Assembly (NCBI GenBank): GCA_947630865.1
Contig: CANRJE010000054.1
Span: 1-9,420 of the forward strand
Direction: 5' to 3'
Length of the DNA stretch: 9,420 bases
Source: an uncultured Bacilli bacterium
GTDB lineage: Bacteria > Bacillota_I > Bacilli_A > RF39 > UBA660
Positions 1 through 7,874 of the stretch are shown piece after piece. Below the pieces are notes generated by a model. The model saw only the letters and a list, made by a program, of their open reading frames with translations. It had not been told where the DNA came from and did not search any database. A program made the translations under genes and the position numbers. Position 1 is the first letter of the stretch. Every line of letters begins with the position of its first letter.

Positions 1-3000
1 ACCTTTATAACCTAACATATCATAAGAGAACCATTTCAATGAATATGAATCAGGTCTACCATATGGATTATTAGGTTGATACCAGTGAACAATATCAATA
101 CCTTCTCCTCCATAAGAATTAGAACCTCTTGATGATGTAGAACTTAAATTTGTATAAAGCATTATTTTGTTTTCAAGTAAATCATTAATTGTCTTTAACT
201 CAGGGGTATCTTCAAGAATACTTAAACGAGTATATCGTGTCGTTTGTCTTGCTCTAAATCTTGCATATTCATCTTCTTGATAAGTTTTTCCTGTATATTG
301 TTCAGGACATTTTTCATAACTACAATCTTTTGCCTCTCCATCTATAGTTTGGAATTTTTGAGTTGCTAATGGATATGAAATTTGAACACCAAGTGCTTTT
401 TGGTCTTCTGGTGTAAGTTTCAAGAAAGCCATAGCCTCTATGTAATCTAAGACATAAATTGAATCATACATTCTGCTATAAAAACTATGAATTTTTTCTT
501 TACTATTTATTCTTTCAGGATTTAAATTAGTTGCAACCATTGCATCATCGTTATATTTTATAGATAAATTCATAACAACACCCATACCAAATTTTTGCAT
601 TAAGAACTCATCAGCATAATCTTCTCCGCCAGCATCGTATCTTCGTTCATTATCTTTAAAGAATAATCTACTATCTAAATAATGGGCTGTTTCATGTGAC
701 CAAGTTGCCCATGTAGGGTGTCCAGCATCAATTTTACCATCGTTTTTGATATTGCTATCCATAAATCCGGCTACATTCCATTCAATTCTATCTCCCCAGT
801 TACCAGCATTTACTCCATAACTTGCTGGCCAAATATTAACAACTTCATCAAAATTTTTATGGAATGGTTCAGAAGTTGAATATGGATTATTATAAACAGA
901 CATACCATTTTCATTTTTGGTTGTTCTTTTATCAACTTGATACAAATGAATATCATTAAGTATCTGAGGGTCTTCTATGATAGCAAAAGCCGTATTATAG
1001 TATGATGATATTCTTTCAACATAAACATTCATTTTTTCCTTAAACTGTTCTAGTTCTTCTTTAGAATTAGGATTACTCATATAAACTCTTTGAGCCCCAA
1101 TCGTAAATTGAGCAGGAGCAGAAATAATATAGGCTGCTGTATCTGGAAGAGTTAAAATCGGAAGAACATAGTTGTAAACAGCATAACCATCTCCATTATA
1201 TTTTTCATCTTCATTACTGAAATGATCCCATAAAGTATATTGTACTTCTTCATGATCTTTAACAGGAACTTCAACTAAAATTCCTTTAAAATGATTAGCA
1301 ATCCACTTGTCCATATCTTTACTATCTAAACTTGTTACAATATACTCTAAGAAATTAGATATACGAGTAAGATTAGTATAACTACTAAATATATTTTTAT
1401 ATACAGTACCCGTTACATTTGTATTAAAGTTAGAACCTGTTTCATCAGCAAAATATAAATCAACTATTTTCTCGAATGTTAAACTTTCATGGAAACCTTG
1501 CATATCAAACATAACAAAATCATAAAGTTTCATACTATTAATATCTATATCATAGAAACGTCTAAAGTAATTATATGTATATAAGGCTTTTTCAATTTTT
1601 TTATCTTTTTTAACTTCTCTTTCAATATAACTATTTATATCATCTTCATTTGTTGTATTTGTATAATTACTATTTGATAAATATTTTAAGACAAATTCTT
1701 TTAATTCTTTCTTGGTAGTTTCGTTATAGAAATCTCTATATATTCTACTATCATCATTAGTTGTTAAAGTATCTAAATTATTAGTATAATCTAAGCCTTT
1801 TAAGTAATTAGTTAAATTATTAACTACTTGAGAATCAGAATCTATTACATAATGATTGTAATTGTAATCAATATTTAAACTAGCAATTTTATATGTTGCT
1901 ACCATATCATAAGTTTTATCATAAGTAACACTATATTCTTTAGTTTCACCAGTTCTATATATTACTTTAATTTTATTTATTTTCTTTACATTATCAGTAG
2001 TTAAATAAGTAACAAGTGAACCATTTTTATCTACTGGAACAATATGAGAAATTTCATCATTAATTAATAAATTATCTTTAACATTATTAGCAAGTTCAAT
2101 TATTTTATTGCTATCATAAAATGGCATTAATTTAAGTAAATTAGCATATAAATTTTCTTTAGTTTCAGAATAATTTTCATTACTAGTATCACTTAAACTA
2201 GAAACTTTTTCATAATTAAAACTTGGATTATTGGTTGAAGATACTTTATCTAAATACCATATATCAGTATCATAATTAGCTTTAGAAGTAAAGAACTCTT
2301 TAGTTAATTCTTCTTTCGTAATGTTTTTAACTCCATCTAAAGTACTTTCTCCTTCATGAACATAATAATTGTTTTCTAAAATTTTATTTTCTGCACTTAC
2401 AAATACAGTTCCCCTACCTAAAGATACATTATTTTTATAAGTTGATGTTGAACCTTGATAAGTACAAGCAAAATCACATTGAATGCTACCAGATGCTTCA
2501 ACATTTGAATAACTATTAGTAATTTCACTATTAGTTAAAACATTAGCAGCAAAACCAGCGGTAAAGTTTCCACCATTATAAACTTTTCCTATCGCATAAC
2601 TATTTCTAATTGTTGATTTTTCAAGACAACCAACCATACCACCATTTTGTTGAATATTACCACCACTTACATTAAGGTTAGCACCTTTAACACCACAGGA
2701 TTCAATAACCGTTCCATCTTTTGCTAAACCAATTAATCCACCATTTTGCCCACTATTTGCACCATTTTTAGTAACATTATCAATAATAACATTTGATATT
2801 TTAGCACCTAATGTAACATTAGCAAGAGCAGCATTACCATTTCTATCTAAAGTAACATTTTCTAATTTTAAATTCTTAACTGTTCCATCTTTTATAATTT
2901 TATCAAATAATGGTTTAGTTAAATTCTTTATAGTATAACCATTACCATCTAAAGTACCACTATACTCACCAGGAATATAAGTATTTCCTTCTACATCTAC

Positions 3001-6000
3001 TCCACTAGCATCATAATTTTTTTCTAAGGTAACTTTCTCTCCAGATTTTATTTTTTCAAGTAATACTTTAAAAGCATCAGAAGGATGAGTTTCATTTAAA
3101 GCCGTATCTCCATTAATAGAACCAAAGTCCACTCTAATTATTTGGTCTTTCGTACCTTCTTTAGTTACATATTCATATTTTAAAGCTAAAGTTAAAGTTT
3201 CATCATTTTCAACTACTTTATCTATTTTGGCTCTTACACTTGGCATATTTTCCATTTTAACTTCAACAAAGTAATTTTCTAAATTATTTTTAAGACTATC
3301 AACATTAACTCTATCTATAAGAGTAGTTACACTATTACCACTTTTTTCTTCAATTTTATATAGATTAATATCAATTATATCTTTGAGTTCAATATTATTT
3401 TTATCTAAAGATATAGTTTCATCTAAAAGTACTTTCTCTTTATAGTAATTCTCACTATCTTTTTTAGTATCAATATCTCTATCATAATCAGCAACAACTT
3501 TAATATAATATCTTAAAATATCTTTATCACGAGAGAATGTAAATTCTTTTTGTAAATTTTCTTTATATATTTCTTTTTTATTTTCATCTGTTATGATAAC
3601 TTTTGCTTTACCAATAAGTGTACTATCAGTATCTTTTAAATCTAAAGTTACTTTAATTTTATCTTCTAAATCTTCATAAGTAAAATCATTAATAGAAGGA
3701 ATATCTTTTAAAACTTCAAGAGTAAAAGTATAAGGAGTTTTTAAAGTAACTTTCTTACCATTATCTAAAATAATATCTGTTACTGTTAACTCTTTTTTAC
3801 CTGAACTATAATAACCATCTAAAATTAATTCATAACCATTATCAGTTTTTGTTAAAGTATATTTTTCTTTATCAATAATAATTTCACTAGGATTTGCATT
3901 TAACTCTGAATCAATATTTGAAATATCAAAACTTAATTTAATTTTTTCATTCTTTTCAAAATATTGATTATTTTTTTCACTTATTGTTTTTCCATTTATA
4001 ATAGCAATATCTTTATATTTTTCCTCATTAAATAAACCATATTTTACTTTAAGTAATTCACCTTTTAAAGTTACATTTTTGTCATTTTCTTCTTTTATAG
4101 TATCAGTATCTAAATCATAATCACCAGTAAAAATTAAATCTAAATTTTCATCTTTTTTAATTTCTTTTAAGGTTACTTTATTATGTCCTTTTTTAATAGT
4201 TTCAGTTACATCTTTCAATTTAATAATACCATTACTAAAATCATTTTCATTACCAATAGCTTTATCATCTAAAACTAAATCAAAGTCAAAAGTTGCTTCA
4301 TCTTTTTCATAATCATCAGTAATTGTTAAGTTTTCAATTTTAGGTTTATCTTTTAAAACATCAATCGTAAGTTCTTTTTCTTCTACTGAATATATATCAT
4401 TTTTAGTCATGTTATAATAACCACTTATACCAAGTTGAACTCTAGTAGCTTTTATCTTAAGAACACCTGATTCACTTGGTACAATAAGATTAGCCGTTAC
4501 TTTGAAAGTTGTATGAGTATCATCTTTAAATCCATTAACTCCAGATACTGAATAATTAAGTCCATTAATAGTTATAGTTTGTATTTGGTCATAACTTTTT
4601 TTGTATTTACTAGCTGCAACTGCTTTAACAGAATCCCCAACATGAACAGTAAAAGTTACACGATAATCCTTTTTACCTTTAGATGGATATAAATTACCAC
4701 CTTCTATAACCATGTCTGAAATATAGATATCATCATTAGTAGTTGTTAGAATTTCTTTTTCATCTAGACTCTTATTAGTATATTTATAATTATCAGAAAG
4801 TTCATAGTCAGCTAAAACTTTAACTTTATAAAAACCATCAGCACTAGTTGCATAAGATAAATCTACTTCAATATTTTTTCCTGTATTTAAATTATCTTTT
4901 TCTATTTCTTTCTTACTAACTATTTTACCAGTTGAATCAACTAAAACTATCGTTAATTTACTAGTTGCTTCAAATTCATCATTTAATTTGAAAGTTGCTG
5001 TAATATTTTTAGCATTATGATTATCTTTAACTTCTAAGTTTTCTACTTTAGGAGCATTTTTTAATACAGTATAAGTTAAAGTTTTAACCTTATAGTCTTT
5101 ATCATTATAAAATGTTTTTAAACTATCTAATTCAACATTATTTAAAGTTACTGTATGTTTTCCAGGACTAGTATTAGCACCTGTTAATTCAACTTCATAG
5201 TTATTACCATCTATTTTAGTAATACGATAATCAGTTGTACTATCTTTAGTTGTCATATTAGCAGTTATTACTTCAGCATTTCGATTATTAGTACTAACAA
5301 ATGAAATAATAGGTGTTTCATTTTCTGTAATAGCATCAGTAATAGAAGCATCAGTTAAAGTAAAACTATAGTCTCCCCCAATTACAAAAGAATGTGTAAA
5401 CATAGTTTGATTATTATAAGTATTCTTTTTATCACCAGTTTTACTATCTAAATCATAGTTACCAACAACTTCAACTACATAAGTTTCATCTTCTAAAGCC
5501 TCAAATTCAATAGTTGTTACATCTTTATTAACCTTACTAGTTGTAATTATCTCTTCATCTTTATATATTGTAACTGTTCCATCTATAAAAGCCGAATCTT
5601 TATCTTCTAGATGAAAACTTAATTTTCCTTTTTTATCCTCTAAATTAAATTTATTAACATAAGGAACATCTTTTAAAACTTCTTTCGTAATCTTAAGATT
5701 AGATTTTATTTTTTGATTGTTACTTAAAACAACTTCCGTTATTTCAAAAGTATAATTTCCAGACTTATTAGGTGTTGCTATTTTAATTGAATAATTACCA
5801 TTATTTAAAACTACATCATAATATTTATCTCCGATTTTAACTTGTTTTATTGTAATATTTTTTATATTGATATCTGCTTTAAAATTAAGAGTTGTTTCCT
5901 CTCCTTTTTTAATGTAATTTTCTTTATCTTTTATTTCTTCTAAACTTACTTTAATACTTTTATTTACAGAAGGAATAATACTAGCAGGGTCTTTAACATC

Positions 6001-6885
6001 TACTTTACCATCATTGTTGACATCTTTATCAAATTTTGTTTCAGTTTTAGAATTTGCATCTTTTTCTAAATTATCACTTTCTTCAGGAGAACCTTCATTT
6101 TCAATATCTATTAAATAATCAATAATATCTTTCGCGTCATCATAGTCTTTATTACCATCATTATTAACATCTATCTTACTTTTATTAAATCCAAACAAGA
6201 AAATCATAATAATTAGTAATATAATATCAGCAACAACTAAACTATAAAATTTCTTTTTATCTTCCTTATTAGATATATAAACATATACAGTAATTCCAAT
6301 TAAAATTAAAGTTATAATTAAAAGTATTATTAAAATAGGCATAGTTGTAAATGTCGTAATTATATTGTCTTCATCTTTAGTAATTTCATTTTCTTTATCT
6401 GTTGGAAGAGCCTCTCCATCTTTAGCATCACGAGTTACTGTTACTTTAGTTGATACTGTATCAAAATATTTACTATATTTACCATCAGATGCTGATACAT
6501 TGGTTAAAGCAATATCAGTATCACCAACACTAGTATCCTCTTTAACTCTTAAATGAACACTAAATAATTCAGAAGATACAAGTCCTGATTTATTAATAAT
6601 TCCAAATTTATTATTACTTGGATTATAAGAAATATCCATTGTTTCTTCATCAATATCAAAATTAGAATCATCAATTCTTTCAAATACATTTTCATCATAT
6701 TTTAAAGTAGCCAAAACAGCATAAGATTTCATATCACTAGGCATATATACACTTACAATTATTTCATCTCCTACTGTTAAATCTGTTTTATCTACTTTTA
6801 AAGTTAAATTATCTTTTGCAAAAACATTTAGGGGTAATACAATAACTGCTAAAAATATTACTAATAAACTTTTAATTTTATTCAT
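1..6885 (-). CDS. Giant cell-surface ZmpA/ZmpB/ZmpC-type zinc metalloendopeptidase (peptidase family M26), C-terminus cut by window edge
   Basis: Open frame of 2295 codons from ATG at 6885 to base 1 with no stop. Known relatives are streptococcal Zmp and IgA1 proteases, which cleave host glycoproteins or immunoglobulin at the cell surface; the substrate here cannot be read from sequence. Seen in order: signal peptide (1-23), cohesin-like domain (24-151), two membrane helices (about 182-206 and 215-234), two dockerin-like calcium loops (from 239 and 288), four roughly 210-residue repeats (about 306-1170), M26 N-terminal region with GLUG motifs (about 1172-1500), and the catalytic region (about 1545 onward) with zinc motif HETAH at 2064-2068 and Glu2088. 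The start is fixed by AAGGAG nine bases upstream and a perfect signal peptide. All six cysteines lie after residue 1396. No frameshift was seen. The final residues (KWFSYDMLGYKG) resemble the late catalytic domain, so perhaps 50-130 residues are missing. Family call is firm; substrate is unknown. Confidence 0.93.
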   Translation of the reverse strand, partial: MNKIKSLLVIFLAVIVLPLNVFAKDNLTLKVDKTDLTVGDEIIVSVYMPSDMKSYAVLATLKYDENVFERIDDSNFDIDEETMDISYNPSNNKFGIINKSGLVSSELFSVHLRVKEDTSVGDTDIALTNVSASDGKYSKYFDTVSTKVTVTRDAKDGEALPTDKENEITKDEDNIITTFTTMPILIILLIITLILIGITVYVYISNKEDKKKFYSLVVADIILLIIMIFLFGFNKSKIDVNNDGNKDYDDAKDIIDYLIDIENEGSPEESDNLEKDANSKTETKFDKDVNNDGKVDVKDPASIIPSVNKSIKVSLEEIKDKENYIKKGEETTLNFKADINIKNITIKQVKIGDKYYDVVLNNGNYSIKIATPNKSGNYTFEITEVVLSNNQKIKSNLKITKEVLKDVPYVNKFNLEDKKGKLSFHLEDKDSAFIDGTVTIYKDEEIITTSKVNKDVTTIEFEALEDETYVVEVVGNYDLDSKTGDKKNTYNNQTMFTHSFVIGGDYSFTLTDASITDAITENETPIISFVSTNNRNAEVITANMTTKDSTTDYRITKIDGNNYEVELTGANTSPGKHTVTLNNVELDSLKTFYNDKDYKVKTLTYTVLKNAPKVENLEVKDNHNAKNITATFKLNDEFEATSKLTIVLVDSTGKIVSKKEIEKDNLNTGKNIEVDLSYATSADGFYKVKVLADYELSDNYKYTNKSLDEKEILTTTNDDIYISDMVIEGGNLYPSKGKKDYRVTFTVHVGDSVKAVAASKYKKSYDQIQTITINGLNYSVSGVNGFKDDTHTTFKVTANLIVPSESGVLKIKATRVQLGISGYYNMTKNDIYSVEEKELTIDVLKDKPKIENLTITDDYEKDEATFDFDLVLDDKAIGNENDFSNGIIKLKDVTETIKKGHNKVTLKEIKKDENLDLIFTGDYDLDTDTIKEENDKNVTLKGELLKVKYGLFNEEKYKDIAIINGKTISEKNNQYFEKNEKIKLSFDISNIDSELNANPSEIIIDKEKYTLTKTDNGYELILDGYYSSGKKELTVTDIILDNGKKVTLKTPYTFTLEVLKDIPSINDFTYEDLEDKIKVTLDLKDTDSTLIGKAKVIITDENKKEIYKENLQKEFTFSRDKDILRYYIKVVADYDRDIDTKKDSENYYKEKVLLDETISLDKNNIELKDIIDINLYKIEEKSGNSVTTLIDRVNVDSLKNNLENYFVEVKMENMPSVRAKIDKVVENDETLTLALKYEYVTKEGTKDQIIRVDFGSINGDTALNETHPSDAFKVLLEKIKSGEKVTLEKNYDASGVDVEGNTYIPGEYSGTLDGNGYTIKNLTKPLFDKIIKDGTVKNLKLENVTLDRNGNAALANVTLGAKISNVIIDNVTKNGANSGQNGGLIGLAKDGTVIESCGVKGANLNVSGGNIQQNGGMVGCLEKSTIRNSYAIGKVYNGGNFTAGFAANVLTNSEITNSYSNVEASGSIQCDFACTYQGSTSTYKNNVSLGRGTVFVSAENKILENNYYVHEGESTLDGVKNITKEELTKEFFTSKANYDTDIWYLDKVSSTNNPSFNYEKVSSLSDTSNENYSETKENLYANLLKLMPFYDSNKIIELANNVKDNLLINDEISHIVPVDKNGSLVTYLTTDNVKKINKIKVIYRTGETKEYSVTYDKTYDMVATYKIASLNIDYNYNHYVIDSDSQVVNNLTNYLKGLDYTNNLDTLTTNDDSRIYRDFYNETTKKELKEFVLKYLSNSNYTNTTNEDDINSYIEREVKKDKKIEKALYTYNYFRRFYDIDINSMKLYDFVMFDMQGFHESLTFEKIVDLYFADETGSNFNTNVTGTVYKNIFSSYTNLTRISNFLEYIVTSLDSKDMDKWIANHFKGILVEVPVKDHEEVQYTLWDHFSNEDEKYNGDGYAVYNYVLPILTLPDTAAYIISAPAQFTIGAQRVYMSNPNSKEELEQFKEKMNVYVERISSYYNTAFAIIEDPQILNDIHLYQVDKRTTKNENGMSVYNNPYSTSEPFHKNFDEVVNIWPASYGVNAGNWGDRIEWNVAGFMDSNIKNDGKIDAGHPTWATWSHETAHYLDSRLFFKDNERRYDAGGEDYADEFLMQKFGMGVVMNLSIKYNDDAMVATNLNPERINSKEKIHSFYSRMYDSIYVLDYIEAMAFLKLTPEDQKALGVQISYPLATQKFQTIDGEAKDCSYEKCPEQYTGKTYQEDEYARFRARQTTRYTRLSILEDTPELKTINDLLENKIMLYTNLSSTSSRGSNSYGGEGIDIVHWYQPNNPYGRPDSYSLKWFSYDMLGYKG
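622..696 (-). other. Catalytic zinc site (HExxH plus downstream Glu)
   Basis: HETAH lies at residues 2064-2068: His2064 and His2068 are the expected zinc ligands and Glu2065 the general base. It is preceded by GHPTWATWS and followed by YLDSRLFF. Glu2088, in the segment AGGEDYADEFL, is 20 residues after the second histidine, the spacing known for the third zinc ligand of family M26. All key residues are present, so the enzyme looks active. Confidence 0.92.
2386..3372 (-). other. M26 N-terminal region with GLUG motifs
   Basis: Residues about 1172-1500 match the region that precedes the catalytic domain in Zmp proteases. It starts with LYKIEEKSG and NYFVEVKMENMPSV, then has GTLDGNGYTIKNLTKPLFD, followed by KNLKLENV. 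Repeated NGG(L/M)(I/V)G segments (GLUG motifs) at about 1378-1425 suggest a right-handed beta-helix. Four cysteines (1397, 1420, 1470, 1474) lie in it. In relatives this part is not catalytic and may help bind large substrates. Confidence 0.85.
3376..5970 (-). repeat. Four tandem units of about 210 residues (Ig-like) inside the protease
   Basis: A marker resembling VLKDxPxIxNL begins at residues 403, 607, 843 and 1058. A second marker of the type (A/G)xYDLD follows 73-86 residues later, at 476, 693, 922 and 1133. Each unit therefore pairs a beta-rich domain ending in a strand and the VLKD linker with a second beta-rich domain ending in the acidic DYDLD segment. The units are clearly diverged in sequence but regular in spacing (204, 236 and 215 residues). 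They probably form a stalk that carries the catalytic domain away from the membrane. The exact fold is inferred from the alternating strand pattern. Confidence 0.75.
5971..6171 (-). other. Split dockerin-like pair of calcium-binding loops
   Basis: Two nearly identical loops start at residues 239 (DVNNDGNKDYDD) and 288 (DVNNDGKVDVKD). Each has the Asp1-Asn3-Asp5-Gly6-Asp12 spacing of a type I dockerin/EF-hand loop, followed by short hydrophobic helices (AKDIIDYLI and PASII). The two starts are 49 residues apart, with an acidic linker rich in Glu, Ser and Asp, longer than in a compact canonical dockerin. Calcium binding is well supported; true cohesin binding is inferred. Confidence 0.72.
6184..6342 (-). 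other. Two-helix membrane hairpin anchoring the protease
   Basis: Residues about 182-206 and 215-234 are two strongly hydrophobic helices. They are joined by a short charged loop (SNKEDKKKFY) expected in the cytoplasm. With a cleaved signal peptide, both the cohesin-like domain before and the dockerin and protease after would face outside. Streptococcal Zmp/IgA1 proteases also carry two N-terminal membrane helices, but after an LPxTG sorting motif. Here only LPTD occurs at 160-163, which is not a sortase site. Confidence 0.8.
6433..6816 (-). other. Cohesin-like domain at the N-terminus of the protease
   Basis: Residues 24-151 show the pattern of a cohesin beta-sandwich. A first strand is followed by LTVGDEIIVSVYM, then a strand with LKYDENVFERI (cohesins have a YDP/YDxxxLE element here), then an asparagine-rich turn and KFGIINKSGL. 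After that come LFSVHLRVKEDTSVGDTDI and a final TKVTVT strand. Cohesins bind dockerins with high affinity in cellulosomes and in Clostridium perfringens secreted enzyme complexes. The call rests on pattern memory; a generic bacterial adhesin fold of similar shape is the alternative. Confidence 0.65.
6817..6885 (-). other. Signal peptide of the Zmp-like protease
   Basis: Residues 1-23 show a short positive start (MNKIK), a continuous hydrophobic core and a VFA ending before KDN, a typical signal peptidase I site. Cleavage would place the following cohesin-like domain outside the cell. Confidence 0.85.
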
Positions 6886-6894
6886 TTAAATCTA

Positions 6895-6900
6895 CTCCTT
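6895..6900 (-). promoter_or_regulatory. Ribosome binding site of the Zmp-like protease
   Basis: AAGGAG on the minus strand, nine bases before the ATG. It is a near-consensus Shine-Dalgarno site and supports the chosen start. Confidence 0.88.
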
Positions 6901-6903
6901 AAA

Positions 6904-6920
6904 AAATATATTATATATTT
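6904..6920. promoter_or_regulatory. AT-only palindrome just upstream of the protease ribosome binding site
   Basis: AAATATAT-T-ATATATTT is a perfect 8-base inverted repeat around one base, within the 267-base gap before the protease (6886-7152). It overlaps a TATAAT (6915-6910, minus strand), but no good -35 hexamer is present at the usual distance and the implied leader would be very short. It may be an operator or a chance product of base composition. Apart from this site and the hairpin at 7052-7084, I see nothing clear in the gap. Confidence 0.25.
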
Positions 6921-7051
6921 GTATTTTATTCATATACTTGAATATTTATATATGCTATTATCTCATATCTTTTATTTATTTTCTACTCTTTTATTTAACT
7001 TTATATGTAAAGTGAATTATTTTTTGTAAAAAGTTAATTTTAGTCATAAAT

Positions 7052-7084
7052 AAAACGTCATTATCTTTTAAATAACAACGTTTT
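7052..7084 (-). terminator. Hairpin terminator after the XRE gene
   Basis: On the minus strand AAAACGTTGTTAT pairs with ATAATGACGTTTT across a 7-base loop. This gives 13 paired positions, two of them G-U wobbles, about 70 bases after the XRE stop. The 3' arm ends in TTTT followed by ATTTAT. It would isolate the protease from upstream transcription. The AT-rich stem is weak, and the hairpin could act on both strands. Confidence 0.6.
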
Positions 7085-7152
7085 TAACTACTACATAATT
7101 TACAAATTTGAATTATTATTAATTATTTCATTAATACAAGATATAGTTTAAT

Positions 7153-7860
7153 TTATTTACAATAATTAATTAAATCATTATCTGTTCTTTTCATATTTTT
7201 TTCAATAACAAAATATTCGTTATCAGTATCAAAATTACATCTATAAACATCATAAAATAATGTATCATAATAAATTACATTACCAATATATTTTATATTA
7301 GTTCTAAACATTGGTGCTTCATGATTAAATTTTACATTTAAGTAATCAGTAAATAGTAATATACCTATTGATGAAATAAAAATTGCTATAATAATAAATA
7401 ATCGTTTATACCATTTATTTATATTTAAGATTCTTGCAATTCCTATCATAAATAGTATTATTCCAAATACAGAATAAATAGAGCCCCAACTACTTTCACT
7501 AGGAAAAATCATTATTGCTGATATAGGAATAAATAATCCAAATATGATTAAAATTAAGGAAATAACTTGATTATATTTAGTTATTTTTTTAGTAGAATAG
7601 TCAATAGTATTTAAAATGTTTTCCTCAAACTTTTCTTGATTTTTTTCTTTAATTTTTTCTCCACTCATTAAATCGTTTATCGTAATATCTAATTCATTAC
7701 ATAATGGTTTAAATAATGATAAGTCTGGCATATTTCTACCATTTTCCCAATTTCCAATAGTACGATCTGATACTCCTAATTTAAAGGCTAATTCTTGTTG
7801 AGTAATTCTTTTCTTTCTGCGACATTCAGCAATAAATTTTCCTATTTTTTCTTGATTCAT
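7153..7860 (-). CDS. Membrane-tethered XRE-family transcriptional regulator
   Basis: A 235-residue protein. Residues 5-64 form a Cro/C1-type helix-turn-helix: IGKFIAECRRKK, then TQQELAFKLG and the recognition helix SDRTIGNWENG, followed by DLSLFKPLCNEL and the common family ending INDLMSGEKI. A charged linker (67-96) leads to three membrane helices at about 99-119, 127-146 and 152-172, which puts the last 60 residues outside the cell. That tail contains FYDVYRCNFDTDNEYF and two cysteines (208 and 234). A DNA-binding head in the cytoplasm with an external tail suggests signal sensing at the membrane, as in other one-component membrane regulators; the signal is unknown. A good AAAGGAG site seven bases upstream fixes the start. 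It lies directly upstream of the protease gene with a hairpin between, so the two are probably separate units. Control of the protease or of its own gene is inference from position only. Confidence 0.85.
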   Translation of the reverse strand: MNQEKIGKFIAECRRKKRITQQELAFKLGVSDRTIGNWENGRNMPDLSLFKPLCNELDITINDLMSGEKIKEKNQEKFEENILNTIDYSTKKITKYNQVISLILIIFGLFIPISAIMIFPSESSWGSIYSVFGIILFMIGIARILNINKWYKRLFIIIAIFISSIGILLFTDYLNVKFNHEAPMFRTNIKYIGNVIYYDTLFYDVYRCNFDTDNEYFVIEKNMKRTDNDLINYCK

Positions 7861-7867
7861 ATTTTTG

Positions 7868-7874
7868 CTCCTTT
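7868..7874 (-). promoter_or_regulatory. Ribosome binding site of the XRE gene
   Basis: AAAGGAG on the minus strand, seven bases before the ATG at 7860. A TATAAA at 7891-7886 could be a -10 element, but no convincing -35 accompanies it. Confidence 0.85.

Noticed and set aside
160..180. Possible CRISPR array, tRNA, rRNA or riboswitch anywhere in the window.
   Set aside because: No regularly spaced identical DNA repeats, no cloverleaf-like sequence and no conserved riboswitch core were seen on either strand. The internal repeats of the protease are protein-level only.
6406..6417. LPTD as a sortase LPxTG signal.
   Set aside because: It lacks the required spacing and glycine (LPxTG), so it is not a credible sorting site.
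6365..6556. Plus-strand open frame of 63 codons.
   Set aside because: It lies entirely within the protease coding sequence on the other strand, has no convincing ribosome binding site and has a serine/leucine/valine-rich composition typical of an antisense shadow.
1..6885. Protease gene as a pseudogene or frameshifted assembly.
   Set aside because: One frame stays open from the ATG to the edge, domains follow one another in frame, and all zinc ligands are present.
6910..6939. TATAAT on the minus strand as the protease promoter -10.
   Set aside because: No -35 hexamer lies at 16-18 bases, there is no TG extension, and such hexamers are common by chance in this base composition. Kept only as a remark on the palindrome.
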